Shown here piece after piece: positions 36,322-45,892 of a stretch of 64,000 bases of DNA. Under the pieces are notes generated by a model that worked only from the letters and a program-made list of their open reading frames with translations, was not told where the DNA came from and did not search any database. Numbering within the stretch: position 1 is the first letter of the stretch; each line of letters opens with the position of its first letter. Source of the stretch: Chlorobium sp. (GTDB lineage: Bacteria; Bacteroidota; Chlorobiia; Chlorobiales; Chlorobiaceae); assembly GCA_028282595.1 (NCBI GenBank), contig JANQHQ010000036.1, positions 1 through 64,000 of the forward strand, read 5' to 3'. The position numbers were made by a program, and so were the translations under genes.

Positions 36322-36606
36322 CTAACTTCCGGACTGACGCCCGCCTCGCCCTTCTCTCATGGGAGCTCCGTCGCCGGTTTCGCCGATCTTCCGCACAAGC
36401 ACGTCCGCCGCCTCGTTCTTCCTGAGGGAGAGATACATCCCCTTGAAGAAGATCTCGACCGGGTCGCCGAGCGGAGCGACTCTCAATACCTTGAATTTCG
36501 TTCCCTTGACGAGGCCCATGTCGAGAATGCGCCTCCTGACTCCGCTTTCCGCAAGCAGCCCTTCAACCTCGGCTTTCTCGCCGACCTTCAATTCCGATAA
36601 GACCAT
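36322..36606 (-). CDS. feoA: Ferrous iron transport protein FeoA
   Basis: FeoA is a small SH3-like protein that binds and assists FeoB. The 94-residue product has LSELKVGEKAEVEGL, RRRILDMGLVKGTKFKVLRV and the DPVEIFFKGMYLSLRKNEA signature. AAAGGAAA lies upstream of the ATG at 36606; a longer frame to 36723 is hydrophobic but lacks support. It is the first gene of a feoAB operon. I could not identify a convincing Fur or DtxR box in the 123 bp upstream. Confidence 0.9.
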   Translation of the reverse strand: MVLSELKVGEKAEVEGLLAESGVRRRILDMGLVKGTKFKVLRVAPLGDPVEIFFKGMYLSLRKNEAADVLVRKIGETGDGAPMREGRGGRQSGS

Positions 36607-36729
36607 ACTGCAATTTCCTTTACGAACCCCGGAAATCTTTACCCGGATCAAGTACAAATAACCGGAGAAAAATATAAAAAAATTTCTTTCCGAAAAGATT
36701 TCAGGGAACGCCGGCAGCAGCAACCGGCG

Positions 36730-39474
36730 TCAGCCGTGTACGATTTTTCGCAGCACGGCATGAAGAATACCGCCGTTACGGAAGTAGTCGACTTCGACGG
36801 ACGAGTCGATTCTGCAGAGAACCTCGAACGTTCTCGACTCCTCTCCCCTCACGGAAGAAGCCTCGACACGGATGCGGGAACCGGGGACGAGATCGTCGCC
36901 GATCACGATGTCGAACCGTTCGCTTCCCGTGATGCCGAGCGTCTCGCGGGACTCCCCGGGAAGAAACTGCAAAGGCAGCACGCCCATGCCGACGAGATTC
37001 GAACGGTGAATCCGCTCGAAGCTTTCGGCGATCACGGCCCGCACCCCGAGCATCCGGGTCCCTTTCGCCGCCCAGTCGCGGCTGCTGCCCATGCCGTAAT
37101 CCTTTCCGGCGATCACGATAAGGGGCGTTTCGGTTTCGCGATAACTTTCGGCCGCCTCGAAGATGGGCATCGCATCCGACTCGCCGCCGTCGTTGAAGCG
37201 GGTCGTCACGCCCCCCTCGGTGCCGGGAGCGAGAAGGTTCCTGATCCGGATATTGTCGAACGTCCCGCGCACCATGACCTCGTGGTTTCCCCTCCGGGAA
37301 CCGAAGCTGTTGAACTCTTCGGCCCGGATGCCTCTATCGAGCAGGTATTTTCCCGCCGGCTGGTCGGGCTGAATCGCTCCGGCCGGACTGATATGATCCG
37401 TTGTAACGCTGTCGCCGAAGAGAGCCAGGACGCGGGCTCCCCTCACGGCGGTCACCGGGTCCGGCTCGCGACCGATACCCTGGAAAAAGGGCGGGGCCTT
37501 GATGTAGCTCGAGCCTTCGTCCCATGCGTAGAGTTCCCCTCCTGCGGCACCGATCGAGCGCCACTCTTCCGTCCCCTCGTGGACTTCGGCGTAGCGCTCC
37601 CTGAAATAGCGCGGTTCCACCAGCGTTGCGGAAAGCTTTTCCACCTCGGCGTCCTCCGGCCAGAGATCCCGGAGAAAGACCGGCTCTCCCGAAACGTCCA
37701 GGCCCATCGGTCGGCGTTCGAGGTCGACAGTCATCGTTCCGGCAAGGGCGTAGGCGACAACAAGCAGAGGACTGGCGAGATAGTTCGCCTTGACGAGCGG
37801 ATTGATCCGCCCCTCGAAATTCCGGTTGCCCGACAGCACGCCCGCAACGACAAGATCGCCTTTCCTGACGGCATCGGCGACCGGTCCGGGCAGCGGGCCG
37901 GAATTGCCGATGCAGGTCGTGCAGCCGAACCCCACGTTGGCGAAGCCGAGCGCCTCGAGATCATCCATCAATCCGGCCGCCTCGAGATAGTCTATGACGA
38001 CCCTCGAGCCCGGAGCGAACGAGGTTTTCACCCAAGGTTTCACGCCGAGTCCCCTGGACCGGGCGGCGCGGGCAAAGAAAGCGGCCGCGATGAGCGCCCT
38101 CGGGTTGCTGGTATTGGTACACGAGGTGATTGCCGCAATGACCACCGAGCCGTGGCGCAGGGAGAAGGTCTGCCCGTCCATGACGACCTCGACACCGTCG
38201 CGGCCGGGATCGGGTTTCTCCGGCGCGGGCGCGCCGCCTTCGGAAGCCATGGCGGCGCCGTTACCGGCCGCCGCCCGACCGTAAACGGTTTCGATGTCCC
38301 GCCGCCACTGCAGGGCGGCCGATGAAAGATCGAACCTGTCCTGGGGACGTTTCGGACCGGCGAGCGACGGGCGGACGCTTCCGAGGCCCAGTTCGACCAC
38401 CCTGCTGAACAGCGGTTCGGCTTCCGTATCGTGCCAGAGCCCCTGAAGACGCGAGTAGCGCTCCACAAGCTCGCAGTGCTCCTCCCGATCGGTCATGGCG
38501 AGATAATCGATCGTGGCGGCGTCCACCGGAAAGTATCCCATGGTTGCGCCGTACTCCGGCGACATGTTCGCGACGGTTGCCCTGTCGGGCAGCGAGAGAC
38601 TGCCTATGCCGGGCCCGAAAAACTCCACGAACGCCCCGACAACGCCCTCGAAGCGGAGCATCTCGGTCACCCGGAGCACGAGATCGGTAGCGTTGACACG
38701 CTCGCCGAGGGCGCCGGTGAGCCGGACGCCCACCACTTCGGGCAGGAGCATGTAGATCGGCTGACCCAGCATAACGGCCTCGGCCTCGATGCCGCCAACC
38801 CCCCAACCCACGACGCCGAGGCCGTTGATCATGGTGGTGTGACTGTCGGTGCCGACAAGCGAATCGGGCAGGGCGACGCCGTTTTCCAGCCGGACGACGG
38901 TGGCGAGATGTTCGAGATTGACCTGGTGAACGATGCCGGTTCCGGGCGGAACGACGCGAAAATTGTCGAACGCCTGCTGCCCCCACTTCAGGAATTCGTA
39001 GCGCTCCCTGTTCCGCTGAAACTCTTTTTCGAGATTTTTTTCCAGCGCATCGCGGGAGCCGTAGTAGTCGACCTGGACCGAATGATCGATAACCAGATCG
39101 CAGGGAACGAGGGGATTGATCTTCGACGGTTCGCCCCCCATCTCACGGCAGGCGTCACGAAGGGCGGCGAGATCCACGACCGCAGGAACTCCGGTAAAGT
39201 CCTGCAGCACGACCCTCGCCGGCTTGAACGGGATCTCGGCGGACGACCTGCGGGACGGGTCCCATCCGGCAACGGCGGCGACATCCTCCCGACGGACCGC
39301 ATACCCGTCAACGTTGCGCAGCACCGACTCCAGGAGCACCTTCACGCTTTTCGGCAACCGCGAGACATCGCCGAAGCCCGCCTGTTCGAGAGCGGACAGG
39401 GAGTAGTAGCCCACCTCTCCCGAGGAGAGATTCAGCGTTTCGAGAACGCCGAAAGGATCGCTCGTTGTATTCAT
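36730..39474 (-). CDS. acnA: Aconitate hydratase A
   Basis: Aconitase interconverts citrate and isocitrate; in green sulfur bacteria it serves the reductive TCA cycle. The 914-residue protein has AcnA layout: VLLESVLRNVDG, the VLQDFTGVPAVVDLAALRD region, GTDSHTTMINGLGVVGWGVGG, the cluster cysteines in TSCTNTSNP and GFGCTTCIGNSG, and the C-terminal swivel domain GKDYGMGSSRDWAAKG. Length and domain order match the IRP/AcnA type rather than AcnB. It is followed 123 bp upstream by feoA-feoB; the enzyme is Fe-S dependent. Confidence 0.95.
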   Translation of the reverse strand: MNTTSDPFGVLETLNLSSGEVGYYSLSALEQAGFGDVSRLPKSVKVLLESVLRNVDGYAVRREDVAAVAGWDPSRRSSAEIPFKPARVVLQDFTGVPAVVDLAALRDACREMGGEPSKINPLVPCDLVIDHSVQVDYYGSRDALEKNLEKEFQRNRERYEFLKWGQQAFDNFRVVPPGTGIVHQVNLEHLATVVRLENGVALPDSLVGTDSHTTMINGLGVVGWGVGGIEAEAVMLGQPIYMLLPEVVGVRLTGALGERVNATDLVLRVTEMLRFEGVVGAFVEFFGPGIGSLSLPDRATVANMSPEYGATMGYFPVDAATIDYLAMTDREEHCELVERYSRLQGLWHDTEAEPLFSRVVELGLGSVRPSLAGPKRPQDRFDLSSAALQWRRDIETVYGRAAAGNGAAMASEGGAPAPEKPDPGRDGVEVVMDGQTFSLRHGSVVIAAITSCTNTSNPRALIAAAFFARAARSRGLGVKPWVKTSFAPGSRVVIDYLEAAGLMDDLEALGFANVGFGCTTCIGNSGPLPGPVADAVRKGDLVVAGVLSGNRNFEGRINPLVKANYLASPLLVVAYALAGTMTVDLERRPMGLDVSGEPVFLRDLWPEDAEVEKLSATLVEPRYFRERYAEVHEGTEEWRSIGAAGGELYAWDEGSSYIKAPPFFQGIGREPDPVTAVRGARVLALFGDSVTTDHISPAGAIQPDQPAGKYLLDRGIRAEEFNSFGSRRGNHEVMVRGTFDNIRIRNLLAPGTEGGVTTRFNDGGESDAMPIFEAAESYRETETPLIVIAGKDYGMGSSRDWAAKGTRMLGVRAVIAESFERIHRSNLVGMGVLPLQFLPGESRETLGITGSERFDIVIGDDLVPGSRIRVEASSVRGEESRTFEVLCRIDSSVEVDYFRNGGILHAVLRKIVHG

Positions 39475-39523
39475 GGACCTGTCTTCGGATCAACCGCGTT
39501 GCAGCACGCGATACCGGCTGGTG

Positions 39524-39904
39524 TCACCCGTGTTCGACAGCACCCCCGGGAAACGGAGGCCAACCCATCTTCCGGCCCCCGACCAGGTGACCGTGTATGT
39601 GAAAAACACTCTGCAACGAATCCGGTCCGGTGTTGAAAACCAGACGGTATCCGGAATCGTAGATGCCCGCCTCCCTGGCGACGGCCGGAGCGGCCTGCAG
39701 AATGCGTCCCGCGACCGTGGTGTCCTCCGGACCGAGCTCGTTCAGCGAAGCGATGTGCCTGCGGGGAATGATCAGCAGGTGTTCCGGCGCCGCCGGATTG
39801 ATATCCCTGAAAGCGAGCACATGCTCGTCCTGGTAGACGATGTCGGCCGGAATGTTGCCGCCGGCGATTTTGCAGAAAAGACAGTTGGGATCGGAGTGTG
39901 ACAT
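39524..39904 (-). CDS. HIT-family nucleotide hydrolase (Hint type)
   Basis: HIT proteins hydrolyse nucleoside phosphoramidates or related substrates. The 126-residue product has C8-x2-C11 in NCLFCKIAGGNIPADIVYQD, the IIPRRHI segment and the catalytic triad HIHGHL (102-107). It resembles bacterial HinT. The physiological substrate is unknown. A family A MITE lies 225 bp upstream. Confidence 0.9.
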   Translation of the reverse strand: MSHSDPNCLFCKIAGGNIPADIVYQDEHVLAFRDINPAAPEHLLIIPRRHIASLNELGPEDTTVAGRILQAAPAVAREAGIYDSGYRLVFNTGPDSLQSVFHIHGHLVGGRKMGWPPFPGGAVEHG

Positions 39905-40129
39905 ACAGGGCCGGATTACATGATTGGTTGTAGGTACTCCTGTGTATGCAACAATTTACACACTTGACGGACCAAAAACGAAACAACGCACGGCGCAACG
40001 ACCCGGTCATCGGCGATAGAACCGGAAGATGCATCCGGAACAGTTTGCCGCCGCGGCATTGAAGCGCAGGTAAAACCTGTTATTTTTCGACAATGGATTC
40101 CAACTGCAATCGGTGTAAACAATAAACAC

Positions 40130-40399
40130 CTAAATTGAGCGATTGTCGAGCATGCCACAGATGCAAGGCACAGGGAATACCGCTGTATCCCGACTTGTCG
40201 GGACGCAAGCTCCCTATAAAGAAGCAGATGCGGTATGATCGGCATTTCCCGACAAGTCGGGATTTCAACAAATGCGACTCTTTATCAGTTTTTTCTCGCA
40301 CCCGACAGGTGACGAATAATCGCACTTTTTGGACAGCATAAAAGACTTTTTTTTATAAACTTACTTTTGTTGAGCGTTTATTGAAACGCTCGGTTCAGG
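40130..40399 (+). mobile_element. MITE family A, copy 2 (270 bp)
   Basis: Ends CCTAAATTGAGCG and CGCTCGGTTCAGG are inverted repeats; AAACA occurs immediately on both sides (40125-40129 and 40400-40404). The orientation is opposite to copies 1 and 3. Hairpins TCCCGACTTGTCGGGA (from about 40188) and TCCCGACAAGTCGGGA (from about 40247) are internal. TTGGAC (40329-40334) and TATAAA (40354-40359), 19 bp apart, face the gene at 40430, whose ATG is only 30 bp from the element end. Confidence 0.9.
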
Positions 40400-40429
40400 A
40401 AACAGTAACCGTAATCCAGGGAGTCCTCC

Positions 40430-41182
40430 ATGCCTAAAAAAACACTCTCACTCCTCGTTCTTTTCCTTGTTTCGCTTCTCTGCGTCTCGACGTCGTTCGC
40501 CCACCATGCAAAAGAGTTCTTGCGAACGGAAAGCTATGCGCAAACGCCGAAAGGGGGAATGGTTTTTTTCAGCGGCTTTGATTACTTCAAGCCGTCATAC
40601 GACGATTCCGGTTTGGACGAGTGGGAATACACCCCGACACTTCTCTACGGCATTTCAGACCGGCTTATGCTCGGCGTGCACACCCACCTCCTGCACATAC
40701 AGAACGAATCCGCTTTCTTTGAAGCGTTCGCCTTCGGATTACAGTATCAGATAACGGAACCCGACGCGTGGCTGATCGATGTCGGTCTGAGTGTGGAATA
40801 CGAGATCCCGTTTCAGAAAAGCAGGGATCTGATAGACGGCAAGCAGATTATTGCCGGAACACTCATCCTCAGCAAGGAACTGCCCGGAGACATAAACGTA
40901 ACATCGAACATCCACTATGCAAAAGAGGTCAAGCACGGCGACGATGACGAACTGAGCATCTCCCTTGCGGGCAAAGGCTATATCGTTCCGAGCTGGGACT
41001 GGATGGAAGCGGGTCTTGAACTGCTCAGCACCGTTGAAGACGACCCGTCCTTTGTCATCGTTCCGGGAGTATACATGTCGCTGAGCGAGGATGTCGTCTT
41101 CAAAACCGGCGCTTCGTTCGGGCTCAACGACCATTCGGAGGATCTTGCCCTCCACTTCGTGCTGGCCTATACGGTACTGTAG
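40430..41182 (+). CDS. Predicted outer-membrane beta-barrel protein
   Basis: The 250-residue product has a clear signal peptide (LLVLFLVSLLCVSTSFA, cut before HHAKEF), then alternating amphipathic strands rich in aromatic residues (YEIPFQ, LEYQIT-like LQYQITEPDAWLIDVGLSVE) and a C-terminal strand ending LAYTVL, typical of small outer-membrane barrels. I do not recognise a specific family. GGGAG lies six bases before the ATG. Because a MITE ends 30 bp upstream, its original promoter was probably displaced and transcription may now start in the element. Confidence 0.72.
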   Translation: MPKKTLSLLVLFLVSLLCVSTSFAHHAKEFLRTESYAQTPKGGMVFFSGFDYFKPSYDDSGLDEWEYTPTLLYGISDRLMLGVHTHLLHIQNESAFFEAFAFGLQYQITEPDAWLIDVGLSVEYEIPFQKSRDLIDGKQIIAGTLILSKELPGDINVTSNIHYAKEVKHGDDDELSISLAGKGYIVPSWDWMEAGLELLSTVEDDPSFVIVPGVYMSLSEDVVFKTGASFGLNDHSEDLALHFVLAYTVL

Positions 41183-41280
41183 CGGGGCAAAGAGAAAACG
41201 GCGATTTCAATGCGTGAAGCTCTTCACCGCGCCGGCCGCCGGCAACCACGCGCGCCGGTGTCCCGAACCTTCGCAACCGG

Positions 41281-41361
41281 AGTCCCGACAGGTCGGGATG
41301 AAGATTTTGAGTACCGCCGAACGAAGCAATTGAAGCGCGGAATAAATACATAGAGTTGCCC
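41281..41361 (+). repeat. Repeat family B, copy 4 (left-truncated)
   Basis: It retains the hairpin TCCCGACAGGTCGGGA at 41283-41298, the GATGAAGATTTTG segment, AACGAAGCAATTGAAGCGCG and the right end AATACATAGAGTTGCCC. The left terminus (GGGCACCTCTA) is missing. Its end abuts the stop codon of the dihydroorotate-dehydrogenase-like gene. Confidence 0.72.
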
Positions 41362-42348
41362 TTACGATATTCCGCTGAAATATTTCATGAACTGAACCCT
41401 CTCGTACGCCGCAGGATTATCCGACTTTCCGAGGCTCGCCCGCCCGATGACACTGTCAAGATTCTCGAAACCGTGCCGGTCCATGTAGGCCTCCAGCTCA
41501 CCGAGCATCGCGGTGATCGAACCGAGACCCTTCCGGTAGAGCACCGAGGCGACCTGTGCTGCTTTTGCACCCGCAAGCAGCTGCTTTATCAGCGCGGTCG
41601 AATCGTGAATGCCGGTGGACGCCGCGATGTCGCAGGAGATCCTCGAGGAAAGCATGGCGACCCACCGCAAGGAGATCGCCATCTCCTCCGGCGTGCTGAA
41701 CACGTTCGAGCTTTTGATCTCGAAGGTGTCGATATCGATATCGGGAGAATAAAACCTGTTGAACATGACGATTCCGCCGACCCCGGTCGCGGCTATCTTC
41801 TGGACCACATTGGCGAGACCGGAAAAATAGTGGCTTATCTTCGCGGCGACGGGAATGCTCACCGCCTTCGTCACTTTTTCGAGCACGTCCAGATAGACCC
41901 GTTCGTTCTCGCCGCCGTCTCTCAGAGGATCCGACGGCAGTATGAAGAGGTTCAGCTCGAGGGCGTCGGCACCCGCACGCTGCATCTGCGCAGCGAACTC
42001 CGTCCACTCGGAGGAGGAAACGCAGTTGATGCTCGCGATCACGGGAATATCGAGAGCGTCGCGGCTTGCGCTGATGAGATCGAGGTATTGGCGTATGTCG
42101 TTTCCTCTGGTGTAGGATCGTATATAATCTTCCGCCTGTCCATAGTAGTAGTTCTGTTCGTTTCTGCTGATTTCGTACCCCGACTCGTTTCTGATCTGCT
42201 CCTCGAAAAGGGATTTCAGGACCACCGCTCCCGCCCCGGCCTCGGCAAGCTTTCTGACCTTGGCAACGGACTCGGTCATGCCGGAGCTCGCGGCGACGAT
42301 CGGATTTTTCAGCTTCATTCCCATGTATGTGGTTGAGATGTCGGCCAT
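41362..42348 (-). CDS. Dihydroorotate dehydrogenase-like protein
   Basis: The 328-residue TIM-barrel flavoprotein resembles class 1 dihydroorotate dehydrogenase: KLKNPIVAASSGMTESV, ADALELNLFILPSD, VAAKISHYFSGLANV, TGVGGIVMFNRFYSPDID, and CDIAASTGIHDS with the FMN-phosphate loop. It lacks the typical serine or cysteine catalytic-base loop of PyrD (family NCxxSSSE-like region reads INCVSSSEW), so a role outside pyrimidine synthesis is likely. AAGGAG lies eight bases before ATG. Orthologues are usually annotated only as DHOD-like. Confidence 0.8.
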   Translation of the reverse strand: MADISTTYMGMKLKNPIVAASSGMTESVAKVRKLAEAGAGAVVLKSLFEEQIRNESGYEISRNEQNYYYGQAEDYIRSYTRGNDIRQYLDLISASRDALDIPVIASINCVSSSEWTEFAAQMQRAGADALELNLFILPSDPLRDGGENERVYLDVLEKVTKAVSIPVAAKISHYFSGLANVVQKIAATGVGGIVMFNRFYSPDIDIDTFEIKSSNVFSTPEEMAISLRWVAMLSSRISCDIAASTGIHDSTALIKQLLAGAKAAQVASVLYRKGLGSITAMLGELEAYMDRHGFENLDSVIGRASLGKSDNPAAYERVQFMKYFSGIS

Positions 42349-42629
42349 AATTGTTCTCCTTCGGAAAAGTGCCTGAGAAAACCCTGAAAAAAAATCGCGG
42401 CCGGCAAGGAACGCGATGCGGCTCGGGCGGTCGGTTCACACCCGGATATACTTTTCAGACGGAGCGACGGCCCTGCGGCGCTCCTTCAGGTAATCCTCAA
42501 TGCTGTTTGAAAAACGGTCGTTCCGCCGCCGGCACCCGCACGGAACCGGCAATACGGAAAGCTAACAACTATTCCGTTGCGAAGTAAGCCCTCAAGAACG
42601 GTTTCCTGAAAAAACAAGTGGGAACGGCC

Positions 42630-44084
42630 CTACTTTCCGCTCCCGAGGCGAGCCGTCTCGATGATCTTTTTCGCGATATCGGTGTTGTCGTAGCTGCCGC
42701 AGAAGGCGCGCGCACCGCTACCGATAGCGAAAACCGGCACCGCCACGGCGGTATGCGCATCGGTCGCCCACCCCACGCCCGCCTTGCTGTTGAGGGTCGC
42801 CACGAGTGCGACGGTCAGGGGATCTCCCGAACCGTAGGCGATACCGCCGCCCCCTCTCCGCATGCTTGAACGGTAAGCTTTTTCGAGTGCCTTCCTCTCC
42901 TCCGCGGAAAGCTGCAGGAGGGAGTCCCGGGAAACGTCGCCGAGCCCGAAGTACACCCTGGCGCTGTCAAGAGCCATTGGAAACGAGACGTTTTTCCGTT
43001 CGGCCCACCGCCTGACCTTCCGGGCGAAGGCCTCGAAGGAAAGCTTCTGGTGGCGCAACAGCTCCGGATGGCTGTCGTAGCCGGTCGCGGTGTTCCCGAT
43101 GGCGAGCCCGCCGCATTCATGGTCGGCCGTCACGACGATAAGGGTCTCGTCGGGATGCCGGCGGTAAAACGAGAGGGCGACCGCGACAGCCTCGTCGAAA
43201 TCCTCGACCTCCCGCGCTGTCGTGGCCGCATCGTTGGCGTGGCACGCCCAGTCGATCTTGCCCCCTTCGACCATCATGAAAAATCCGCGATCGTTGTCGA
43301 GAAGCCTGATGCCGTGACGGGTGAAATCGGCGAGTCTGAGCCGCCTGTCGCCGCCGTCGATACGGTATCCGAGCGCTCCGGACCCGTCATAGGCGCCGTA
43401 CGCCCAGTACTTTCCTCCCGGAACGGCGTTCTCGAGTCCGCTCCTCCCCTGGATGAGCGTGTAACCGCTTTTCCTCATGGTGTCGACCAGCCCGCCTGCA
43501 GGGCGGCCGCTCTCGAGACCGCCCCTGGCGTAACCGCCCCCGAAGTAGTCGAAACCGCTGGACGCCATCTGCAGAGCGATGGCGGAATAGAGCTCCCGGC
43601 TCCTTGCATGAGCGTAAAAACAGGCCGGCGTTGCGTGATCGATACTGACGTTCGAGACGATGCCGACGCGCATCCCCCGGTCCCTCGACAGTTCGGCCAG
43701 GGTTTTCAGGTCGGCGGAATGGTCGCCGTTTTTCGCAATTGTCCCGATCGTCGTTTTGTGCCCGGTCGCAAGCGCGGTGCCCGCGGCTGCGGAACCGGTA
43801 ATGAGACGGTCGGCGGCATGCGTCGAAGCCGTTCCCGAAACCGGAAACGAGGTCATTCGGAGAGCGTTTTCGCCGCCGAGAACGGTTTCGGCAAGCTTGA
43901 CCTGGGCGGCACCCATGCCGTCACCGATGAAAAGGAAAAGGTAACGGGGCGGAGAGGGAGACTCGGCCGAAGCGCCCGTCCTTGCGGAAGAGGCACCCGA
44001 ACAGGAACTTGTCAGCGACAATACGAGGCACGAGAGAAGAGGAACGGCAACTGCCGCGATGCGGCGAAGGACGGAGTTTCTCAT
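42630..44084 (-). CDS. phoA: Alkaline phosphatase, lipoprotein
   Basis: PhoA hydrolyses phosphate monoesters outside the inner membrane. The 484-residue product has a lipoprotein signal ending LSLTSSC, the metal motif LFIGDGMG, the phosphoserine region TGSAAAGTALATGHKT, KIDWACHANDA and TADHECGG. The residue before the nucleophile serine is glycine rather than the aspartate of the E. coli enzyme, a variant seen in other family members. ATG at 44084 gives a good signal; a GTG at 44111 is also open. Phosphate control is expected, but I did not find a clear Pho box. Confidence 0.9.
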   Translation of the reverse strand: MRNSVLRRIAAVAVPLLSCLVLSLTSSCSGASSARTGASAESPSPPRYLFLFIGDGMGAAQVKLAETVLGGENALRMTSFPVSGTASTHAADRLITGSAAAGTALATGHKTTIGTIAKNGDHSADLKTLAELSRDRGMRVGIVSNVSIDHATPACFYAHARSRELYSAIALQMASSGFDYFGGGYARGGLESGRPAGGLVDTMRKSGYTLIQGRSGLENAVPGGKYWAYGAYDGSGALGYRIDGGDRRLRLADFTRHGIRLLDNDRGFFMMVEGGKIDWACHANDAATTAREVEDFDEAVAVALSFYRRHPDETLIVVTADHECGGLAIGNTATGYDSHPELLRHQKLSFEAFARKVRRWAERKNVSFPMALDSARVYFGLGDVSRDSLLQLSAEERKALEKAYRSSMRRGGGGIAYGSGDPLTVALVATLNSKAGVGWATDAHTAVAVPVFAIGSGARAFCGSYDNTDIAKKIIETARLGSGK

Positions 44085-44253
44085 CGTTTTCCGGGAGAGG
44101 GTTGTGTTCACGGGCGACAGCCGGAGAACGCCGGGCCGGCTGTGCGGTCCCGGCGGCTCCTTTTTCCCGGAAAGCTACGACGGATTTGTTGAAAGACGAT
44201 GAAGAATCGGCAAACTCTCTGCAACATCGCCTGCCGGCGGGTTTCCGCCGGGA

Positions 44254-44847
44254 TCAGTAGAGCAGGGAAATTCCGGCGACGAACGCATTTGAATTGATCC
44301 CTCTGTTCGGCGTGTCGGTACCGGCGTTGGACATGTGCCTGAAGCGGTAGCCCGCGCTGAACGCTATCCCGTCGCCTACCTCCTGACGAAGCCCGACGCC
44401 GAACTGGTTGAGAAAATTAAAGCCCGACTCTCCCTGCTCGACGGTGTCCAGACTGAAGTACATCGGCCCCGAACCGATCTCGCCGAACAGCGAGGTTTTC
44501 GAACCAACCGGTACGGCGTACCTGAAAAACATGGTCAACCCGGTCTCTTCACCATCTTCCGGACCGGTAATCCGGTTATAGAAGGGTTCGAACGAAAACT
44601 GAAACGTGTTGGGCCCCTTCATGCCGACGAGGCGGCTGATATCGAAACCCGCACGAATGTAGAAAGGAACGACCTCGATATCGTCGCTCTCCTTGAGAGA
44701 GCCCCAGGCGTATCCGCCTCCGACGCCGAGTTCGTTGAACACGATCTTTGGCTGCGCTACGGCGTCGCCGTCGGCCGAAAATGCCTCTTCCGCGGAAAAC
44801 GCGGAGACCAGAAGCAGCAGAAACGCTGCGATGAACTGTTTTAACAT
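44254..44847 (-). CDS. pagL: Lipid A 3-O-deacylase-like (PagL) outer-membrane protein
   Basis: PagL is an eight-stranded outer-membrane barrel that removes the 3-position acyl chain of lipid A. The 197-residue product has a signal peptide (FIAAFLLLLVSAFSAEEAFSA), barrel strands, and the PagL signature YRFRHMSNAG with catalytic H171 and S173. The third triad residue (Glu in Pseudomonas PagL, 14 residues after the histidine) is asparagine N185 here, as in some family members. ATG at 44847 is chosen for the signal peptide. Confidence 0.82.
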   Translation of the reverse strand: MLKQFIAAFLLLLVSAFSAEEAFSADGDAVAQPKIVFNELGVGGGYAWGSLKESDDIEVVPFYIRAGFDISRLVGMKGPNTFQFSFEPFYNRITGPEDGEETGLTMFFRYAVPVGSKTSLFGEIGSGPMYFSLDTVEQGESGFNFLNQFGVGLRQEVGDGIAFSAGYRFRHMSNAGTDTPNRGINSNAFVAGISLLY

Positions 44848-44947
44848 GAAGTGATGGTGAAATGGGATTACCGCTTGCCTGCAACGTCCGTCAACCCGCA
44901 TATAATACATACTATGGCGCTGGGATTCAAATGGAGAAGCGCCCTTT

Positions 44948-45709
44948 TCATGAAACCGGGCGGCCGCCGATCATCGCACCCACGAAGTCCACGACAGCCT
45001 GCACGGCGTCCTCCGATTCAGGGCCGCAGAACATCTGATGGCCCGAGCGATCGAGCCAGAGAAGCCTCTTCTGCTCCTCGGGCGTCGCGATACCGTCGAA
45101 CACGTAACCGGCGCTCTCCGGCGCAACGGTCTGTTCCTTGCGGCCGTGAAGGATCAGGGTGGGGCAACGGATATCGTGCAGCCTCGATTGCGTGAAGGAG
45201 ATGAGATCGAAAAACGACATGATGGCGTCGGTCGGAGCCCACGAATAGTGGACCGAACGGCTCGTTTCGTCGGTATCGCTGTAGGCCACCTGCAGATCCC
45301 AGTTCCTGACAAAAGTTTGGAGCAGGGGAACGAGAAAGTGCAGCGGCCTTCCGGGACCGAGCATCGAGACAAGATGAAAAGCCGGGGCGGCGACCACCGT
45401 CGCAGCAAGGTCCCCGTCCTGATATTTTGCCGCGAGATTGAGCGCGATCAGGCCGCCCATACTGTGGCCGACAACGAACACCCTCCCGGCTCCGGCCGAC
45501 AGCTCGAGAAAAGCCGACTCCGCATCCTTCATCCAGTCGCGCCATGTCACGCCGCGAAGCTTTTCCGGAGAGGCTTCTCCGTGTCCTTTCAGGAGGGGAA
45601 CCCGGACATCGACCCCGAGCGCCTCAAGAGGACGGACAAGGGCGTTGACGCTGTCGAGTGTTGCCGTAAAACCATGAATGATGAGAACTCCGCAAGCTTT
45701 GCTCTCCAT
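44948..45709 (-). CDS. Alpha/beta hydrolase (carboxylesterase/monoacylglycerol lipase type)
   Basis: The 253-residue cytoplasmic hydrolase resembles Bacillus-type carboxylesterase Est30: VLIIHGFTATLDSV, VPLLKGHGEASPE, nucleophile serine in VVGHSMGGLIAL, TLILHGRKEQTV, and catalytic histidine in LDRSGHQMF. AGGAG lies eight bases before ATG at 45709, which fixes the start. Substrate is probably a short or medium acyl ester. It is divergent from rlpA. Confidence 0.87.
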   Translation of the reverse strand: MESKACGVLIIHGFTATLDSVNALVRPLEALGVDVRVPLLKGHGEASPEKLRGVTWRDWMKDAESAFLELSAGAGRVFVVGHSMGGLIALNLAAKYQDGDLAATVVAAPAFHLVSMLGPGRPLHFLVPLLQTFVRNWDLQVAYSDTDETSRSVHYSWAPTDAIMSFFDLISFTQSRLHDIRCPTLILHGRKEQTVAPESAGYVFDGIATPEEQKRLLWLDRSGHQMFCGPESEDAVQAVVDFVGAMIGGRPVS

Positions 45710-45892
45710 AGAAGTAACTCCTTCGCAGATTGCATACTGAAACTGACGGATACTGTTAGAAAATACGCCAATGCCAGGGAAAAACCATGACGGGATCGCC
45801 CGCAAGCCCTCATACAGACCTTCCGCAGTAAAAGGAATAGTATTTTTCGGCGTATTTTGCTATTATTCACACGAACACTTAATCCGGCAACC

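Noticed and set aside
36607..36729. Fur or DtxR box upstream of feoA
   Set aside because: The gap is AT-rich but I could not find an inverted repeat close enough to a known iron-box consensus to report.
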